Counted from the stretch's first letter, positions 16,021-24,975 are shown. The stretch is DNA of 64,000 nt from JAWXCE01 sp034440495 (GCA_034440495.1 JAWXCE010000041.1:1-64000); one strand, 5' to 3'. Numbers and translations are program-made. Notes: a model not told the origin generated them from the letters alone.

Positions 16021-17901
16021 TTATTGCTGTCCGCTAAGGCTTGCAAGCGCATTCATGTTGATTGCAACGCCAAATTCAGTCTGGATCGCGGTAATATATT
16101 GCGCCGCATAATCGTTGGAAAGCGACTGCTCCAGTTCTTTTTTTGCGTCCACAATTTGCTTATCGTCAAACGGCGGGGGTAATTTTATCGCCTCCACTTG
16201 GAGAATAACCTGACCTCCCGTCGCGGTTGCAATTGTCTCCAGCGCACCCTTTTCGAGGCCGAAAGCCACCGCGACAGCCGAAATTGGCAGGCCCGGCTCG
16301 GCCCCTGTACGTTTTATAGACTGGGAGGTCTTCACGGGCGCGCTAAACGGCGCGGCCAGTGCCGCGATATCGCTGCCTAACGCGGCAGTTTTAATAACTT
16401 CGCGCGCCTTTGTCGCAAGCCGTGATTGAAGCTCCGCACTGCGCCATTGTCTGGCCGCTTCGTCCTTAACCTCATCCAGGGTCTTTAGGCGTTGCGGAAT
16501 AATTTCAACAACATCGTACCACGCAGTCCCGCCGCCATCGACTTCAAGCGCCGGGCCTTCGGCGCCGACTTCGGTTGCAAACACCTCGCGCAGCAGGTTT
16601 TTGGCGCCAGCCGGTACTTCCGCCGTCTCCCCGCCAGATGTCCTGCCATCCAGCGAGGATGTCACATCTTGAATGGTCATGCCCAGATCTTTGGCGATTT
16701 CACCGAGCTTGGCGCCGCCGGCGCGGCGATCCTCGATGCTGTTGACAAGCTTCGTCACTTCGGCACCAGCCCGATCCAAGGCGATAGCTTCGCGCAACTC
16801 CGCCTTCACGTCGTCATAGGATTTGCTGAAACCGGGGACAATGTCCGTTACCCGCGCCACCACAAACGATAAATCTCCTTCAACAGGCTGGCTAATCTCG
16901 CTTTTATTCAGAGCGAAGGCGGCGTCTGCGACTTTCTTGTCGCCCAGATCGTTTTTCGTGGTAAGTCCGAAATCAATGTATGTGCCAGTGAAGCCCGGTT
17001 CTTTGGCTATCTCGGCAAAGTCAGAGCCCGGTTGCATCAGTTTATCCCGCGCCGCTTGGGCAGAGGCCATATCGGTAAATGCGATCTGCTCGACTTTTCG
17101 TTTCTCGGGCGTACCGAAAGTATCCTTCTTCTCCTCGAAAGCCGCTTTGAGATCATCTTCGCTGATCTCGATTTTACCCGCCAAGGTCGCGGGCGTAACC
17201 GAGAGCGTGGTAAACTTACGATACTCAGGAAGGGTGAACTTCGCTTTATTTGCATCATAATAAGCGGAAACCTGACCGGCATCGGGCTGAGCAATCTCCC
17301 CGGCGCTTGATTCAGGCAGCGCAAAAAATTTGATGACGCGAGTCTCGTTCTGATAGCGGTTGACGGCGTCGATCAAAACCTGCGGGGCTTGGGCAGGCGT
17401 CGTGATGGTTTCAAGCAATTGACCGCGCACGGACTGACGGCGCTCATCGGCGACATAAGCGCCTTCGGTCAGGTTATTGTCCCGTAGAACGTCGTCAAAG
17501 CGCGCCCGGCTAAAATTGCCGCTCGAATCCTGAAACCCCTGTTCACGCCGGATGCCTTCGGCGACGACTTCGTCTGTTACGCCTAGCCGCAAACGCGATG
17601 CATGCTGGTCGAGTGCGAGACCGCCGATCAACTGGCGCAACACCTGATCCTGCAAATTTAACGCACGAACTTCGTCCGATGTTATCTGACGGCCAATGCG
17701 GTTAGACATGGCGCGAACCTGGTTTTGATAGGCGCGCTCAAACTCTTGCGCGGAGATATCCTGGCCACCCACGCTCGCCATAGATTGGCGGCCTAGTCCG
17801 GCATAATCCGCGATGCCCCACACCAGAAAGCTGGCGGCGAGCAAAACAAGAAGTATTTTCGCGGCCCAGCTTCCTGCGCCTTTTCTCAGACTATCCAGCA
17901 T
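16021..17901 (-). CDS. PpiD-like periplasmic foldase (SurA_N and parvulin domains)
   Basis: 626 residues from the ATG at 17901 (MLDSLRKGAGSWAAK), with GGAT upstream; the frame is open to 18009. One membrane anchor lies at about residues 16-33 (ILLVLLAASFLVWGIADYAG). A SurA-type N-terminal helical domain follows (VGGQDISAQEFERAYQNQVR), then coiled segments and a parvulin-like region around FTDMASAQAARDKL to FALNKSEISQPVEG. It should sit in the inner membrane facing the periplasm and assist folding of exported proteins. It is divergent from tpiA and upstream of trpE, a common alphaproteobacterial arrangement. Confidence 0.9.
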   Translation of the reverse strand: MLDSLRKGAGSWAAKILLVLLAASFLVWGIADYAGLGRQSMASVGGQDISAQEFERAYQNQVRAMSNRIGRQITSDEVRALNLQDQVLRQLIGGLALDQHASRLRLGVTDEVVAEGIRREQGFQDSSGNFSRARFDDVLRDNNLTEGAYVADERRQSVRGQLLETITTPAQAPQVLIDAVNRYQNETRVIKFFALPESSAGEIAQPDAGQVSAYYDANKAKFTLPEYRKFTTLSVTPATLAGKIEISEDDLKAAFEEKKDTFGTPEKRKVEQIAFTDMASAQAARDKLMQPGSDFAEIAKEPGFTGTYIDFGLTTKNDLGDKKVADAAFALNKSEISQPVEGDLSFVVARVTDIVPGFSKSYDDVKAELREAIALDRAGAEVTKLVNSIEDRRAGGAKLGEIAKDLGMTIQDVTSSLDGRTSGGETAEVPAGAKNLLREVFATEVGAEGPALEVDGGGTAWYDVVEIIPQRLKTLDEVKDEAARQWRSAELQSRLATKAREVIKTAALGSDIAALAAPFSAPVKTSQSIKRTGAEPGLPISAVAVAFGLEKGALETIATATGGQVILQVEAIKLPPPFDDKQIVDAKKELEQSLSNDYAAQYITAIQTEFGVAINMNALASLSGQQ

Positions 17902-18056
17902 TTCAAGATCCGTTGCGAGGGGGGCGGGTTTTAAACTCCCGCCTTGATTTTCGAGAGGCTTTCGCCAAAAACTACGTCGCATCATAGGCGCCTTGATCCG
18001 GCGCTGCAAGATGACAAGCGGTTAAGCGATATTTATTAAAAATGAGGACAAATTCA

Positions 18057-18836
18057 ATGGCCGCTCGTCGCCCCATGGTCGTCGGAAACTGGAAGATGAA
18101 CGGGTTAAGGACGCACATCGCAGAATTCTCGGCGATGTGCGAATGGTCGAAAGTGCAAGGCGATAACGGCGCGGAGTTAGTGATCTGCCCGCCCGCTACA
18201 CTTCTCATCCAGTGCGCATCAATAGCCTCTGTCGGTGAGGTAATGTTAGGAACGCAAAATTGCAGCGCGCATAAGTCTGGAGCGTTCACTGGCGAATTGT
18301 CGGCTGAAATGCTGGTCGATGCGGGCGCTCGCGCCGTCATTCTCGGACACTCGGAACGGCGGGAAGGGCATGGCGAGCGCGACTCCGACGTCAGAGCCAA
18401 ATGCCATGTCGCCCAATCCGCAGGGCTATGCGCTATTATCTGCGTCGGGGAAACGGCGGGCGAACGCCGTCTCGGTCTGACGCTTGAGGTGATTGGCCGA
18501 CAACTGCGCGGCTCGACGCCCGAGGACGCCAGCGCGGCCAACACGGTCATCGCCTATGAACCTGTATGGGCAATTGGCGCCGGAGTTACGCCGGATGCTG
18601 CGCAAATCAACGCTGTTCACGCCTTTATTCGTTCGCAACTTGAAACGATAATAGGCGCGCAACAGGCACACGCTACTCGCATACTTTATGGCGGATCGGT
18701 GCGGCCCTCGAACGCCGCCGAGATTTTCCGCATTACCGACGTGGATGGCGGGCTTATTGGCGGCGCGAGTTTAAAGGCCAGCGATTTCACTGCGATCGCC
18801 GCGACTTATCTGCATCCAGCCGTCAACAACGTTTAA
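18057..18836 (+). CDS. tpiA: Triose-phosphate isomerase
   Basis: 259 residues from the ATG at 18057, with AGGA 8 bases upstream; an in-frame start at 18042 is less likely. It interconverts DHAP and glyceraldehyde 3-phosphate. Catalytic residues are all present: K13 in GNWKMNG, H98 in ILGHSERR and E168 in AYEPVWAIGAG. The phosphate-binding YGGSV motif is also present. It heads a plus-strand run with secG and pyrG and is divergent from the foldase gene. Confidence 0.97.
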   Translation: MAARRPMVVGNWKMNGLRTHIAEFSAMCEWSKVQGDNGAELVICPPATLLIQCASIASVGEVMLGTQNCSAHKSGAFTGELSAEMLVDAGARAVILGHSERREGHGERDSDVRAKCHVAQSAGLCAIICVGETAGERRLGLTLEVIGRQLRGSTPEDASAANTVIAYEPVWAIGAGVTPDAAQINAVHAFIRSQLETIIGAQQAHATRILYGGSVRPSNAAEIFRITDVDGGLIGGASLKASDFTAIAATYLHPAVNNV

Positions 18837-18905
18837 TTGCGCCCGGCAAATGGCTGGCTTTTTGGGAATGGCGCCGTTAGTTTTGCGGTATCGAGGGATT
18901 AGTTG

Positions 18906-19412
18906 ATGATAATCGCACCTTTTAAGGGCTTGCTCATAACCGCTTTTATCGTGCCGGCAGTGTTCCTGCCGGTGAACGCGGTGCGTGGTAATCCGCTAGA
19001 CGGCAAATCTTGCGAAGAACTAGGCGTGGAGCAGGACGCGCTAAAAGCGCTCGGTGTAGAGGGCGACATGGCCAAGGGCCACGAATGGGCGCGCGCGAAT
19101 TTGGCCCAGAACGACCTCAACATGCTACGCCGCTTCATTGAAATTAGCGAACGGGTGAAATTTCGCTGCGCGGGCGTCACGAAGGCGAAAATGGAGGTGA
19201 AGTTGAGTGCCCAGGGCCAGGCCGTCCAAGCGGGCGCTTTAAGTCCTCCGCCGCCATTGCCCCAGAAACGTAACATCCAAGCTCAAAGTCCCAAGCCTGC
19301 CACAGCTTCCGCATTCCCGGGGCTTACAAAACCCGTTCCGGCGGCGCCGTCAACGCGAATAAAAACGCAGCCGCAGAAACCATCCGCTCCGCAAAAAGCT
19401 GGCGAGAGTTGA
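18906..19412 (+). CDS. Probable secreted Pro/Ala-rich protein, unknown function
   Basis: 168 residues from the ATG at 18906; a TTG just before is also in frame. A signal peptide covers about residues 1-27 (GLLITAFIVPAVFLPVNAVRG). The mature domain has two Cys (KSCEELGVEQ and KFRCAGVTK), about 50 residues apart, that could form a disulfide. The last 60 residues are low-complexity Pro, Ala, Gln and Lys. I do not recognise a family. It lies between tpiA and secG, which are usually closer neighbours. Confidence 0.65.
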   Translation: MIIAPFKGLLITAFIVPAVFLPVNAVRGNPLDGKSCEELGVEQDALKALGVEGDMAKGHEWARANLAQNDLNMLRRFIEISERVKFRCAGVTKAKMEVKLSAQGQAVQAGALSPPPPLPQKRNIQAQSPKPATASAFPGLTKPVPAAPSTRIKTQPQKPSAPQKAGES

Positions 19413-19515
19413 TCCCTTCCGCCGTTTACGCTAGAGATACAAGAAATTGTAATGCATTGGCGTTTTTTCGCCGTTATAGCCGCCTCCTTATGCGGCCATC
19501 TTTAGGATTTCGAAC

Positions 19516-19911
19516 ATGACGACAGTGGTTCTCATCATTCATTTGATGATCGCGGCGGCGCTTGTCGCCGTCATTCTCTTTCAGCGCTCCGAGGGCGGGG
19601 CGTTGGGCATTGGCGGGGGTGGCGGCGGCTTTATGTCCGGACGCGGCGCCGCGAACCTGTTAACGCGAACCACATCGATTCTGGGCGCCGCGTTTTTCGC
19701 AACCAGTATTATTCTCACCATCCTTGCAAACCGCGCCGTCGCGCCCGGTTCTATTCTGGATGGCGCTGGAACGACGGCGCCGACTCAACCAGGCCAGACG
19801 CAGCCCGCGCCGGGAACGCCAGCGCCATCGACGGGGCAGGGTATTCTGGACAAGCTGAGGCCGTCTGCTCCAGCGGGACCACAGGGAACGCAGGTTCCGC
19901 AGTCTCAATAA
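19516..19911 (+). CDS. secG: Preprotein translocase subunit SecG
   Basis: 131 residues. Two membrane segments (residues 2-22 and 53-72) flank the conserved cytoplasmic loop FQRSEGGALGIGGGGGGFMSGRGAANLLTRTT. SecG assists SecYE in protein export at the inner membrane. The C-terminal 50 residues are a Pro/Gln/Thr/Ala-rich tail, normal in alphaproteobacterial SecG. The gene precedes pyrG with an intrinsic terminator between them. Confidence 0.96.
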   Translation: MTTVVLIIHLMIAAALVAVILFQRSEGGALGIGGGGGGFMSGRGAANLLTRTTSILGAAFFATSIILTILANRAVAPGSILDGAGTTAPTQPGQTQPAPGTPAPSTGQGILDKLRPSAPAGPQGTQVPQSQ

Positions 19912-19948
19912 CGTCTTTTTCCATCCGATCATTTAAATTCAGTGGACT

Positions 19949-19982
19949 ACGGCCTGAACCTCCTTGGGTTTGGGCCGTTTTT
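19949..19982 (+). terminator. Intrinsic terminator or attenuator between secG and pyrG
   Basis: ACGGCC (19949-19954) pairs with GGCCGT (19973-19978). An inner AACC-GGTT stem lies within, and T5 ends at 19982. It lies 38 bases after the secG stop and only 17 bases before the first plausible pyrG start. A pyrG promoter downstream of it has no room. Confidence 0.8.
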
Positions 19983-19999
19983 CTGTATTCTGCAGGCCC

Positions 20000-21637
20000 A
20001 TGGCGTCATCGATGACACGATACATCTTTATAACTGGCGGTGTGGTCTCCTCTCTCGGCAAGGGGCTTGCTTCGGCGGCCCTCGGCGCACTGTTGCAGGC
20101 GCGGGGATTTAGTGTGCGCCTGCGCAAGCTTGACCCCTACCTGAATGTCGATCCAGGCACGATGTCGCCCTATCAGCACGGCGAGGTATTCGTCACCGAT
20201 GATGGCGCGGAAACCGACCTCGATCTGGGGCATTACGAGCGCTTCACCGGCGTATCGGCGACACGCGGCGACAACGTCACCACGGGCAAAATCTATCAGG
20301 ATATTCTAGCTCGCGAACGGCGCGGTGAATATTTGGGCGGCACCGTGCAGGTCATTCCGCATGTGACCAACGCCATCAAGGAGTTCGTCCTTGCGTGCAA
20401 CGAGGACGTGGATTTTGTGCTGGTCGAAATCGGCGGCACTGTCGGCGATATTGAGGGGCTGCCATTTTTCGAGGCCATTCGCCAGCTCGGCAATCAATTG
20501 CCGCGTAACACCGCGATTTATATTCATCTTACATTGCTGCCGTTTATTCCGGCGGCGGGCGAGTTGAAAACCAAGCCGACCCAGCATTCGGTGAAGGAAC
20601 TGCGCTCCATTGGCATCCAGCCGGACATCCTGTTGTGCCGCTGCGACCGACCCGTGCCGCGCGATGAACGGGCCAAAATTGCGCTATTCTGCAATGTGCG
20701 CGAAACCGCCGTCATCCAGGCGCTCGATGTCCCGAATATTTATGATGTGCCCGCCGCCTATCACCGCGAAGGACTGGACCGCGAGGTGCTGGAAGCGTTC
20801 GGCATTTATGCGCCGCCTCCTAAACTTGACCGGTGGACGGACATATCGGAGCGCATCGCCGAGCCGGATGGCGAAGTGACTGTCGCCGTCGTGGGTAAAT
20901 ACACAGGCATGAAGGATGCTTATAAGTCGCTGATCGAAGCGCTTGTGCATGGCGGCATCGCCAACCGGGTGCGTGTCAATATCGCCTGGGTGAACTCCGA
21001 GCATCTGGAGAACGCCGACCCCGCCCCGCATTTCCAGAACGCCCACGCCATTCTCGTGCCCGGCGGCTTCGGCGAGCGCGGCACCGAGGGCAAGATAGAG
21101 GCGGCGCGTTATGCGCGGGTAAAAAACGTGCCGTATTTCGGCATTTGCTTCGGCATGCAGATGGCGGTGATAGAAGCGGCGCGGCACATGGCGGGCATCA
21201 ACGGCGCCTCATCGTCTGAGTTCGGAGAGGCGAAAGACCCGGTGGTTGGCTTGATGCGCGAGTGGATGAACGGCGCTGGCGTTGAGCGGCGGGAAACGAA
21301 TGGCGACCTCGGCGGCACCATGCGTCTTGGCGCCTACGAGGCCAACTTGGCGCCTGGTAGCCATGTAGCGAAAATCTACGGCTCTGCGCGCATCTCGGAG
21401 CGCCATCGCCACCGTTACGAAGTCAACATGACCTACCGCGAGCAGCTTGAGCAGGCGGGCCTGCGCTTCTCCGGCATCTCCCCCGATGGCTTGCTTCCGG
21501 AAATCGTCGAAATCCCCGACCACCCGTGGTTCATCGGCGTACAGTTCCACCCCGAGCTGAAATCCCGCCCCTTCGACCCGCACCCCCTCTTCGCCAGCTT
21601 CATCGAAGCAGCGGTGGAGCATAGCCGACTGGTTTAG
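20000..21637 (+). CDS. pyrG: CTP synthase
   Basis: 545 residues from the ATG at 20000; the ATG at 20012 (MTRYIFITGGVVSS) is closer to the family N-terminus. It aminates UTP to CTP using glutamine and ATP. The synthetase domain shows TGGVVSSLGKGLASA (P-loop), LDPYLNVDPGTMSPYQHGEVFV and VEIGGTVGDIEGLPF. The C-terminal glutaminase has PGGFGERG, catalytic Cys in YFGICFGMQM and GVQFHPEL. Neither start has a strong ribosome site. A terminator hairpin lies directly upstream, suggesting transcription depends on readthrough. Confidence 0.97.
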   Translation: MASSMTRYIFITGGVVSSLGKGLASAALGALLQARGFSVRLRKLDPYLNVDPGTMSPYQHGEVFVTDDGAETDLDLGHYERFTGVSATRGDNVTTGKIYQDILARERRGEYLGGTVQVIPHVTNAIKEFVLACNEDVDFVLVEIGGTVGDIEGLPFFEAIRQLGNQLPRNTAIYIHLTLLPFIPAAGELKTKPTQHSVKELRSIGIQPDILLCRCDRPVPRDERAKIALFCNVRETAVIQALDVPNIYDVPAAYHREGLDREVLEAFGIYAPPPKLDRWTDISERIAEPDGEVTVAVVGKYTGMKDAYKSLIEALVHGGIANRVRVNIAWVNSEHLENADPAPHFQNAHAILVPGGFGERGTEGKIEAARYARVKNVPYFGICFGMQMAVIEAARHMAGINGASSSEFGEAKDPVVGLMREWMNGAGVERRETNGDLGGTMRLGAYEANLAPGSHVAKIYGSARISERHRHRYEVNMTYREQLEQAGLRFSGISPDGLLPEIVEIPDHPWFIGVQFHPELKSRPFDPHPLFASFIEAAVEHSRLV

Positions 21638-21664
21638 CTGGAAAGGTAATATCTTAAAAAGAGA

Positions 21665-21693
21665 TGAACTGATCTATAGATAAAACCAGTTCA
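21665..21693. repeat. Hairpin between convergent pyrG and tautomerase genes
   Basis: TGAACTG (21665-21671) and CAGTTCA (21687-21693) pair perfectly, with a 15-base interior that contains the palindrome ATCTATAGAT. It lies in the convergent gap and might act as a two-way transcript end, though T tracts are weak. Confidence 0.5.
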
Positions 21694-21714
21694 GCTTCTG
21701 CAATTACACTGGGT

Positions 21715-22125
21715 TTACGCGACTGCTAACTTGCTTCGTATATAGCGATGTTCCTGAGTTTTGCCGCCAAAGCCGTAGGCATCTCCATTAACTTCGTTGA
21801 CATACACATAACTTTCCTCACGCACTTCGCCCAGCAACTCACTCATTTCTTTGTAGATAGTCGCCACAAAAGCGGCCTTTTCGTCTTTTGTGTTAGTGCC
21901 GACCGTCACTCGGATATCGAGCCAGAAGCTTGATTTGCCATGAGCTGGCAAGGCCGGCCCAGCGATAAACCAATGCGCTGGGTTGACGCTTTCAACCACC
22001 ACCGCCGTCAGGTTTCTCGGTTTTCTGAGAATCTCTGTCGACGCATTGGTGGCTATGACGGCGATGTGCGTCTCCAGATTCGGAATTGGGTTTAGCGCGG
22101 CGACTTTAACGGCAATGATAGGCAT
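21715..22125 (-). CDS. 4-oxalocrotonate tautomerase-like protein
   Basis: 136 residues from the ATG at 22125, which has AGGGGAA about 6 bases upstream; the longer frame to 22221 has no such site. Mature Pro (Met-Pro-Ile-Ile start) is the catalytic base of tautomerase-fold enzymes. The chain appears to hold two beta-alpha-beta halves: PIIAVKVAALNP...AVVVESVNPAHWFIAGP, then SSFWLDIRVTVGTNTKDEKAAFVATIYKEMSELLG...YVYVNEV. This is longer than the 62-residue 4-OT monomer, so it is probably a fused or trimer-type member. The substrate is unknown. It is divergent from a LysR gene that may regulate it. Confidence 0.8.
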   Translation of the reverse strand: MPIIAVKVAALNPIPNLETHIAVIATNASTEILRKPRNLTAVVVESVNPAHWFIAGPALPAHGKSSFWLDIRVTVGTNTKDEKAAFVATIYKEMSELLGEVREESYVYVNEVNGDAYGFGGKTQEHRYIRSKLAVA

Positions 22126-22223
22126 CTCGAAATTCCCCTGGATTGATAAGCCAATATAAGCCGAGCTTAGCCATAACCAAAACGAATATTTGATATACCA
22201 GAAATTTATGATACTCATCAAGT

Positions 22224-23072
22224 ATGCTCGATCTTGATATTGGTCTATTGCGAACTTTCACTGTCGTCGCCAAACTCAACAGCTTTACGGCTGCGGGCGA
22301 ACTTCTCGGCGCGACGCAATCCGCCGTTAGCCTGCGGATTGCCAAACTAGAGGACTTGGCGCAAAAAAAATTGCTCGCGAGAACGCCGCGATCGGTTGTT
22401 CTAACTCCGGACGGTGTCAAGTTTTTACATTTTGCCGAGGCGACACTTGCCGCGCATGATGCAGCCGTCGCTAGTTTGCAGAACGACCTTCAGCTTATGG
22501 TCATTCGCTTTGCAATTAGCGACCATGCCGTTGGCGCCAATCTCATGTCGGCGTTGACCAGCCTAAAAACATCCATTTTTGGGATTGCGCCGGATGTTAT
22601 GGTTGGATCATCGAGCGACATGCGAGGCTACTATGACGCTGGAGAGGCGGATGTCGCCATCGTCGGGCAGGACGGCGACAAGCACAAAGGCAGTATTCTG
22701 TTCCGCGATCCGCTCGTTTGGGCAAAATCGCCCAATCTCGATTGGCAGCCGGACAAGCCAGTTCCACTGATCGCACTGCGCGGATCATGCGGCGTAAAGG
22801 CCGCTGCGGTGAAGGTTTTGGATGAAGCTCGTTTGCCATGGCGTTTTGCGTTCCTTGGCGGATCGGTGTCGGCTTTAAGGGCGGCAGTCGATGCAGGCTT
22901 GGGCATTGGCGCGTTTGGTCAGAGACAGGTCTCGCCCGCGCGCCGGATCGGCAGAGACGCCGGTCTTCCTGAATTGCCAATCGATACCATTATTCTTTAC
23001 AGCAGGTTATCGCGGCGGGTAACGGATATCATCGGAGCGGCGTTTAAAGCACCCGGGGTAACGCTCGACTAG
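22224..23072 (+). CDS. LysR-family transcriptional regulator
   Basis: 282 residues. The N-terminal winged helix-turn-helix is textbook LysR: LDIGLLRTFTVVAKLNSFTAAGELLGATQSAVSLRIAKLED, followed by LLARTPRSVVLTPDGVKFL. The remainder is the periplasmic-binding-like effector domain. It starts 98 bases from the divergent tautomerase gene, the classic layout of a LysR regulator and its target. The ligand cannot be inferred. The downstream symporter gene is convergent with it. No ribosome site is obvious at the ATG. Confidence 0.92.
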   Translation: MLDLDIGLLRTFTVVAKLNSFTAAGELLGATQSAVSLRIAKLEDLAQKKLLARTPRSVVLTPDGVKFLHFAEATLAAHDAAVASLQNDLQLMVIRFAISDHAVGANLMSALTSLKTSIFGIAPDVMVGSSSDMRGYYDAGEADVAIVGQDGDKHKGSILFRDPLVWAKSPNLDWQPDKPVPLIALRGSCGVKAAAVKVLDEARLPWRFAFLGGSVSALRAAVDAGLGIGAFGQRQVSPARRIGRDAGLPELPIDTIILYSRLSRRVTDIIGAAFKAPGVTLD

Positions 23073-23102
23073 TTTATTTTTCGTTCGATGACTATAGAAT
23101 CT

Positions 23103-24629
23103 TCATGAGCTGCCGGGATTAACATCTGAATAATTCTTTACGCTGGCGTCACTAAAACTGCCGCGCTTCATCATGATGACTATGATTGAAAGACTGGCGC
23201 TAATCGCGATGTTGATGGTAAGGGCATAGAGACCGGCATAAACGCTCACCGAGCCGAGGGGGACAATGGGCGTCAGCGCTGGCCCCCAGACAAGGTATGT
23301 GCCGCTCGCCAGACCCGCGATCAGCCCGGCGAGCAGGGCCCAGCCGCTAAACAGCCGCGTGAACAGGCCGAAAATGATGGCCGGGAATATCTGGATCATC
23401 CACACGCCGCCGAGCAATTGCAGGTCGATGGCAAATTTCGTCGGCATCAGCAGGATGACGGCCAGCGCGCCGACTTTCACCACCACCGAAACGACTTTGG
23501 CGATGAATGCTTCCTCCGCCCCCTCCAGCGATGGATTGACAAACGGTTTCCACACATTGCGCGTGAAGGTGTTGGCCGCGCCAATCGACATGATGGCGGC
23601 CGGCACCAGCGCGCCAATGGCTATAGCGGCGAAGGCAAAGCCGGAAAACCAGTCGGGGAAGAATTTCAGGAAGAGCTGCGGCACTACATCCTGCGGGTTG
23701 GACAGTTTCAGCCCTGCCGCATGGCCCATCAGGCCGAGCAGCGCGATCATCGCGAGTACGATTGAATAGGCGGGGAGGGCGATGGCGTTGCGGCGGATCG
23801 CGCCCGGCCCGGACGCCGCTAGGATGCCGGTCAGCGAGTGCGGATAGAGGAACAGCGCCATGGCCGAACCCACCGCCAGCGTGATGTAGGGCCAGATCTG
23901 CGCCTCTTTCAGCAGCAGCCCCGTATTGCCGCCCTTGGCCTCAAACGCCGCGCCCGCGCTATCGAAAATCGCGCCGTAGCCGCCCAGCTTGATGGGGATG
24001 ACGATCACCGCCGCGATGACGAAAATATAAATCATGATGTCTTTTACAAAGGCGATCATGGCAGGCGCGCGCAGGCCGCTGCGATAGGTGTAAACCGCAA
24101 GGATAATGAACGCGATAGTTAGCGGCGCATGTGCCCATATGCCCTCACCGCGAAACCCCATCGCCTCGATCACCTTCTCCATGCCGACCAGTTGCAGCGC
24201 AATATACGGCATGGTCGCGACAAGCCCGGTGATGGCCACGGCAAGCGCAAGCCAGCGGTTGCCAAAATGCCCGAGCACAAAATCGCCCGCCGTCAGGTAT
24301 TCCCGCTCGCGGCAGACGCTCCACAGCTTCGGAAAAACGGCGAACAGCAGGGGATAAATCAGGATTGTGTAGGGGATAGCGAAAAAGCCGAACGCGCCGA
24401 CGGCGTAAACCAGAGCGGGAACGGCGATGACGGTGTACGCCGTGTAAAGATCGCCGCCGAGCAGGAACCACGTCACCCACGGGCCAAAGCGCCGCCCGCC
24501 CAGTCCCCATTCATGCAACTGGTTGAGATCGCCCGCCTTCCACCGCGAAGCCACAAAGCCGAGCACCGTGACCAGCGCGAAGAAAGCGATGAAAACGCTG
24601 GCGGCTTCCCAGTTGAGATTATCGATCAT
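23103..24629 (-). CDS. Sodium:solute symporter family transporter
   Basis: 508 residues with about 13 membrane segments, matching the SSS family (LeuT fold). Recognisable stretches are the N-terminal FIAFFALVTVLGFVASRWKAGDLNQLHEWGLGGRRFGPWVTWFLLGGDLYTAYTV and the central FAAIAIGALVPAAIMSIGAANTFTRNVW. It would drive uptake of an unidentified organic solute with Na+. Its ATG overlaps the stop of a 57-residue DUF3311-like protein by ATGA, a pairing often seen for this type of carboxylate symporter. Confidence 0.92.
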   Translation of the reverse strand: MIDNLNWEAASVFIAFFALVTVLGFVASRWKAGDLNQLHEWGLGGRRFGPWVTWFLLGGDLYTAYTVIAVPALVYAVGAFGFFAIPYTILIYPLLFAVFPKLWSVCREREYLTAGDFVLGHFGNRWLALAVAITGLVATMPYIALQLVGMEKVIEAMGFRGEGIWAHAPLTIAFIILAVYTYRSGLRAPAMIAFVKDIMIYIFVIAAVIVIPIKLGGYGAIFDSAGAAFEAKGGNTGLLLKEAQIWPYITLAVGSAMALFLYPHSLTGILAASGPGAIRRNAIALPAYSIVLAMIALLGLMGHAAGLKLSNPQDVVPQLFLKFFPDWFSGFAFAAIAIGALVPAAIMSIGAANTFTRNVWKPFVNPSLEGAEEAFIAKVVSVVVKVGALAVILLMPTKFAIDLQLLGGVWMIQIFPAIIFGLFTRLFSGWALLAGLIAGLASGTYLVWGPALTPIVPLGSVSVYAGLYALTINIAISASLSIIVIMMKRGSFSDASVKNYSDVNPGSS

Positions 24630-24799
24630 CGCCGCTCCAGCAGATACACGGCGAGAATGAAGAGCGCGGAGATTGGGATGAGCAGAATTTGCGACCAGAA
24701 GAAAAATGGAAAGCCAAAAAGCTGGGGTTCGAGGCTGTTATAACCCCACACGCAAAGCGCCAGCAGGCATGGCGTCAATAAAAGCGCAGCCCTCAACAT
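24626..24799 (-). CDS. Small two-span membrane protein (DUF3311-like) upstream of symporter
   Basis: 57 residues, ATG at 24799, with GGAGAG 2-7 bases upstream. Two hydrophobic helices are visible: LRAALLLTPCLLALCVWGYN and FFFWSQILLIPISALFILAVYLL, joined by the short loop SLEPQLFGFP. It ends in a basic LLERR. Its stop overlaps the start of the symporter gene, so translation is coupled. The pattern fits the DUF3311 partner proteins found beside sodium:solute symporters, analogous to the DUF485-ActP pairs. It probably helps assembly or activity of the carrier. Confidence 0.85.
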   Translation of the reverse strand: MLRAALLLTPCLLALCVWGYNSLEPQLFGFPFFFWSQILLIPISALFILAVYLLERR

Positions 24800-24887
24800 T
24801 CGCTCTCCGTCATGTCTGTTCCCGCGCTATATGTTCTATTCTCGTTGCGCGTCCTGCCGCGCAACCATTGTCGTTTCCGGCATCATT

Positions 24888-24975
24888 GTCATTCCCGCGC
24901 ATGCGGGAATCCAGTCTTTTCTTACCCTTGTGATTGTTTCACTGGATTCCCGCTTTCGCGGGAATGACGTAGGAG
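24888..24975. repeat. Dispersed palindromic repeat, copy B
   Basis: Begins GTCATTCCCGCG and ends CGCGGGAATGAC-GTAGGAG. Inner arms GGGAATCCAGT and ACTGGATTCCC pair as well, so nearly the whole 81 bp can fold into one long hairpin. It shares ends, flank and central ATCCAGTCTTT with copy A at 1961-2050. It lies in the gap between the symporter operon and kdsA. Confidence 0.88.
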
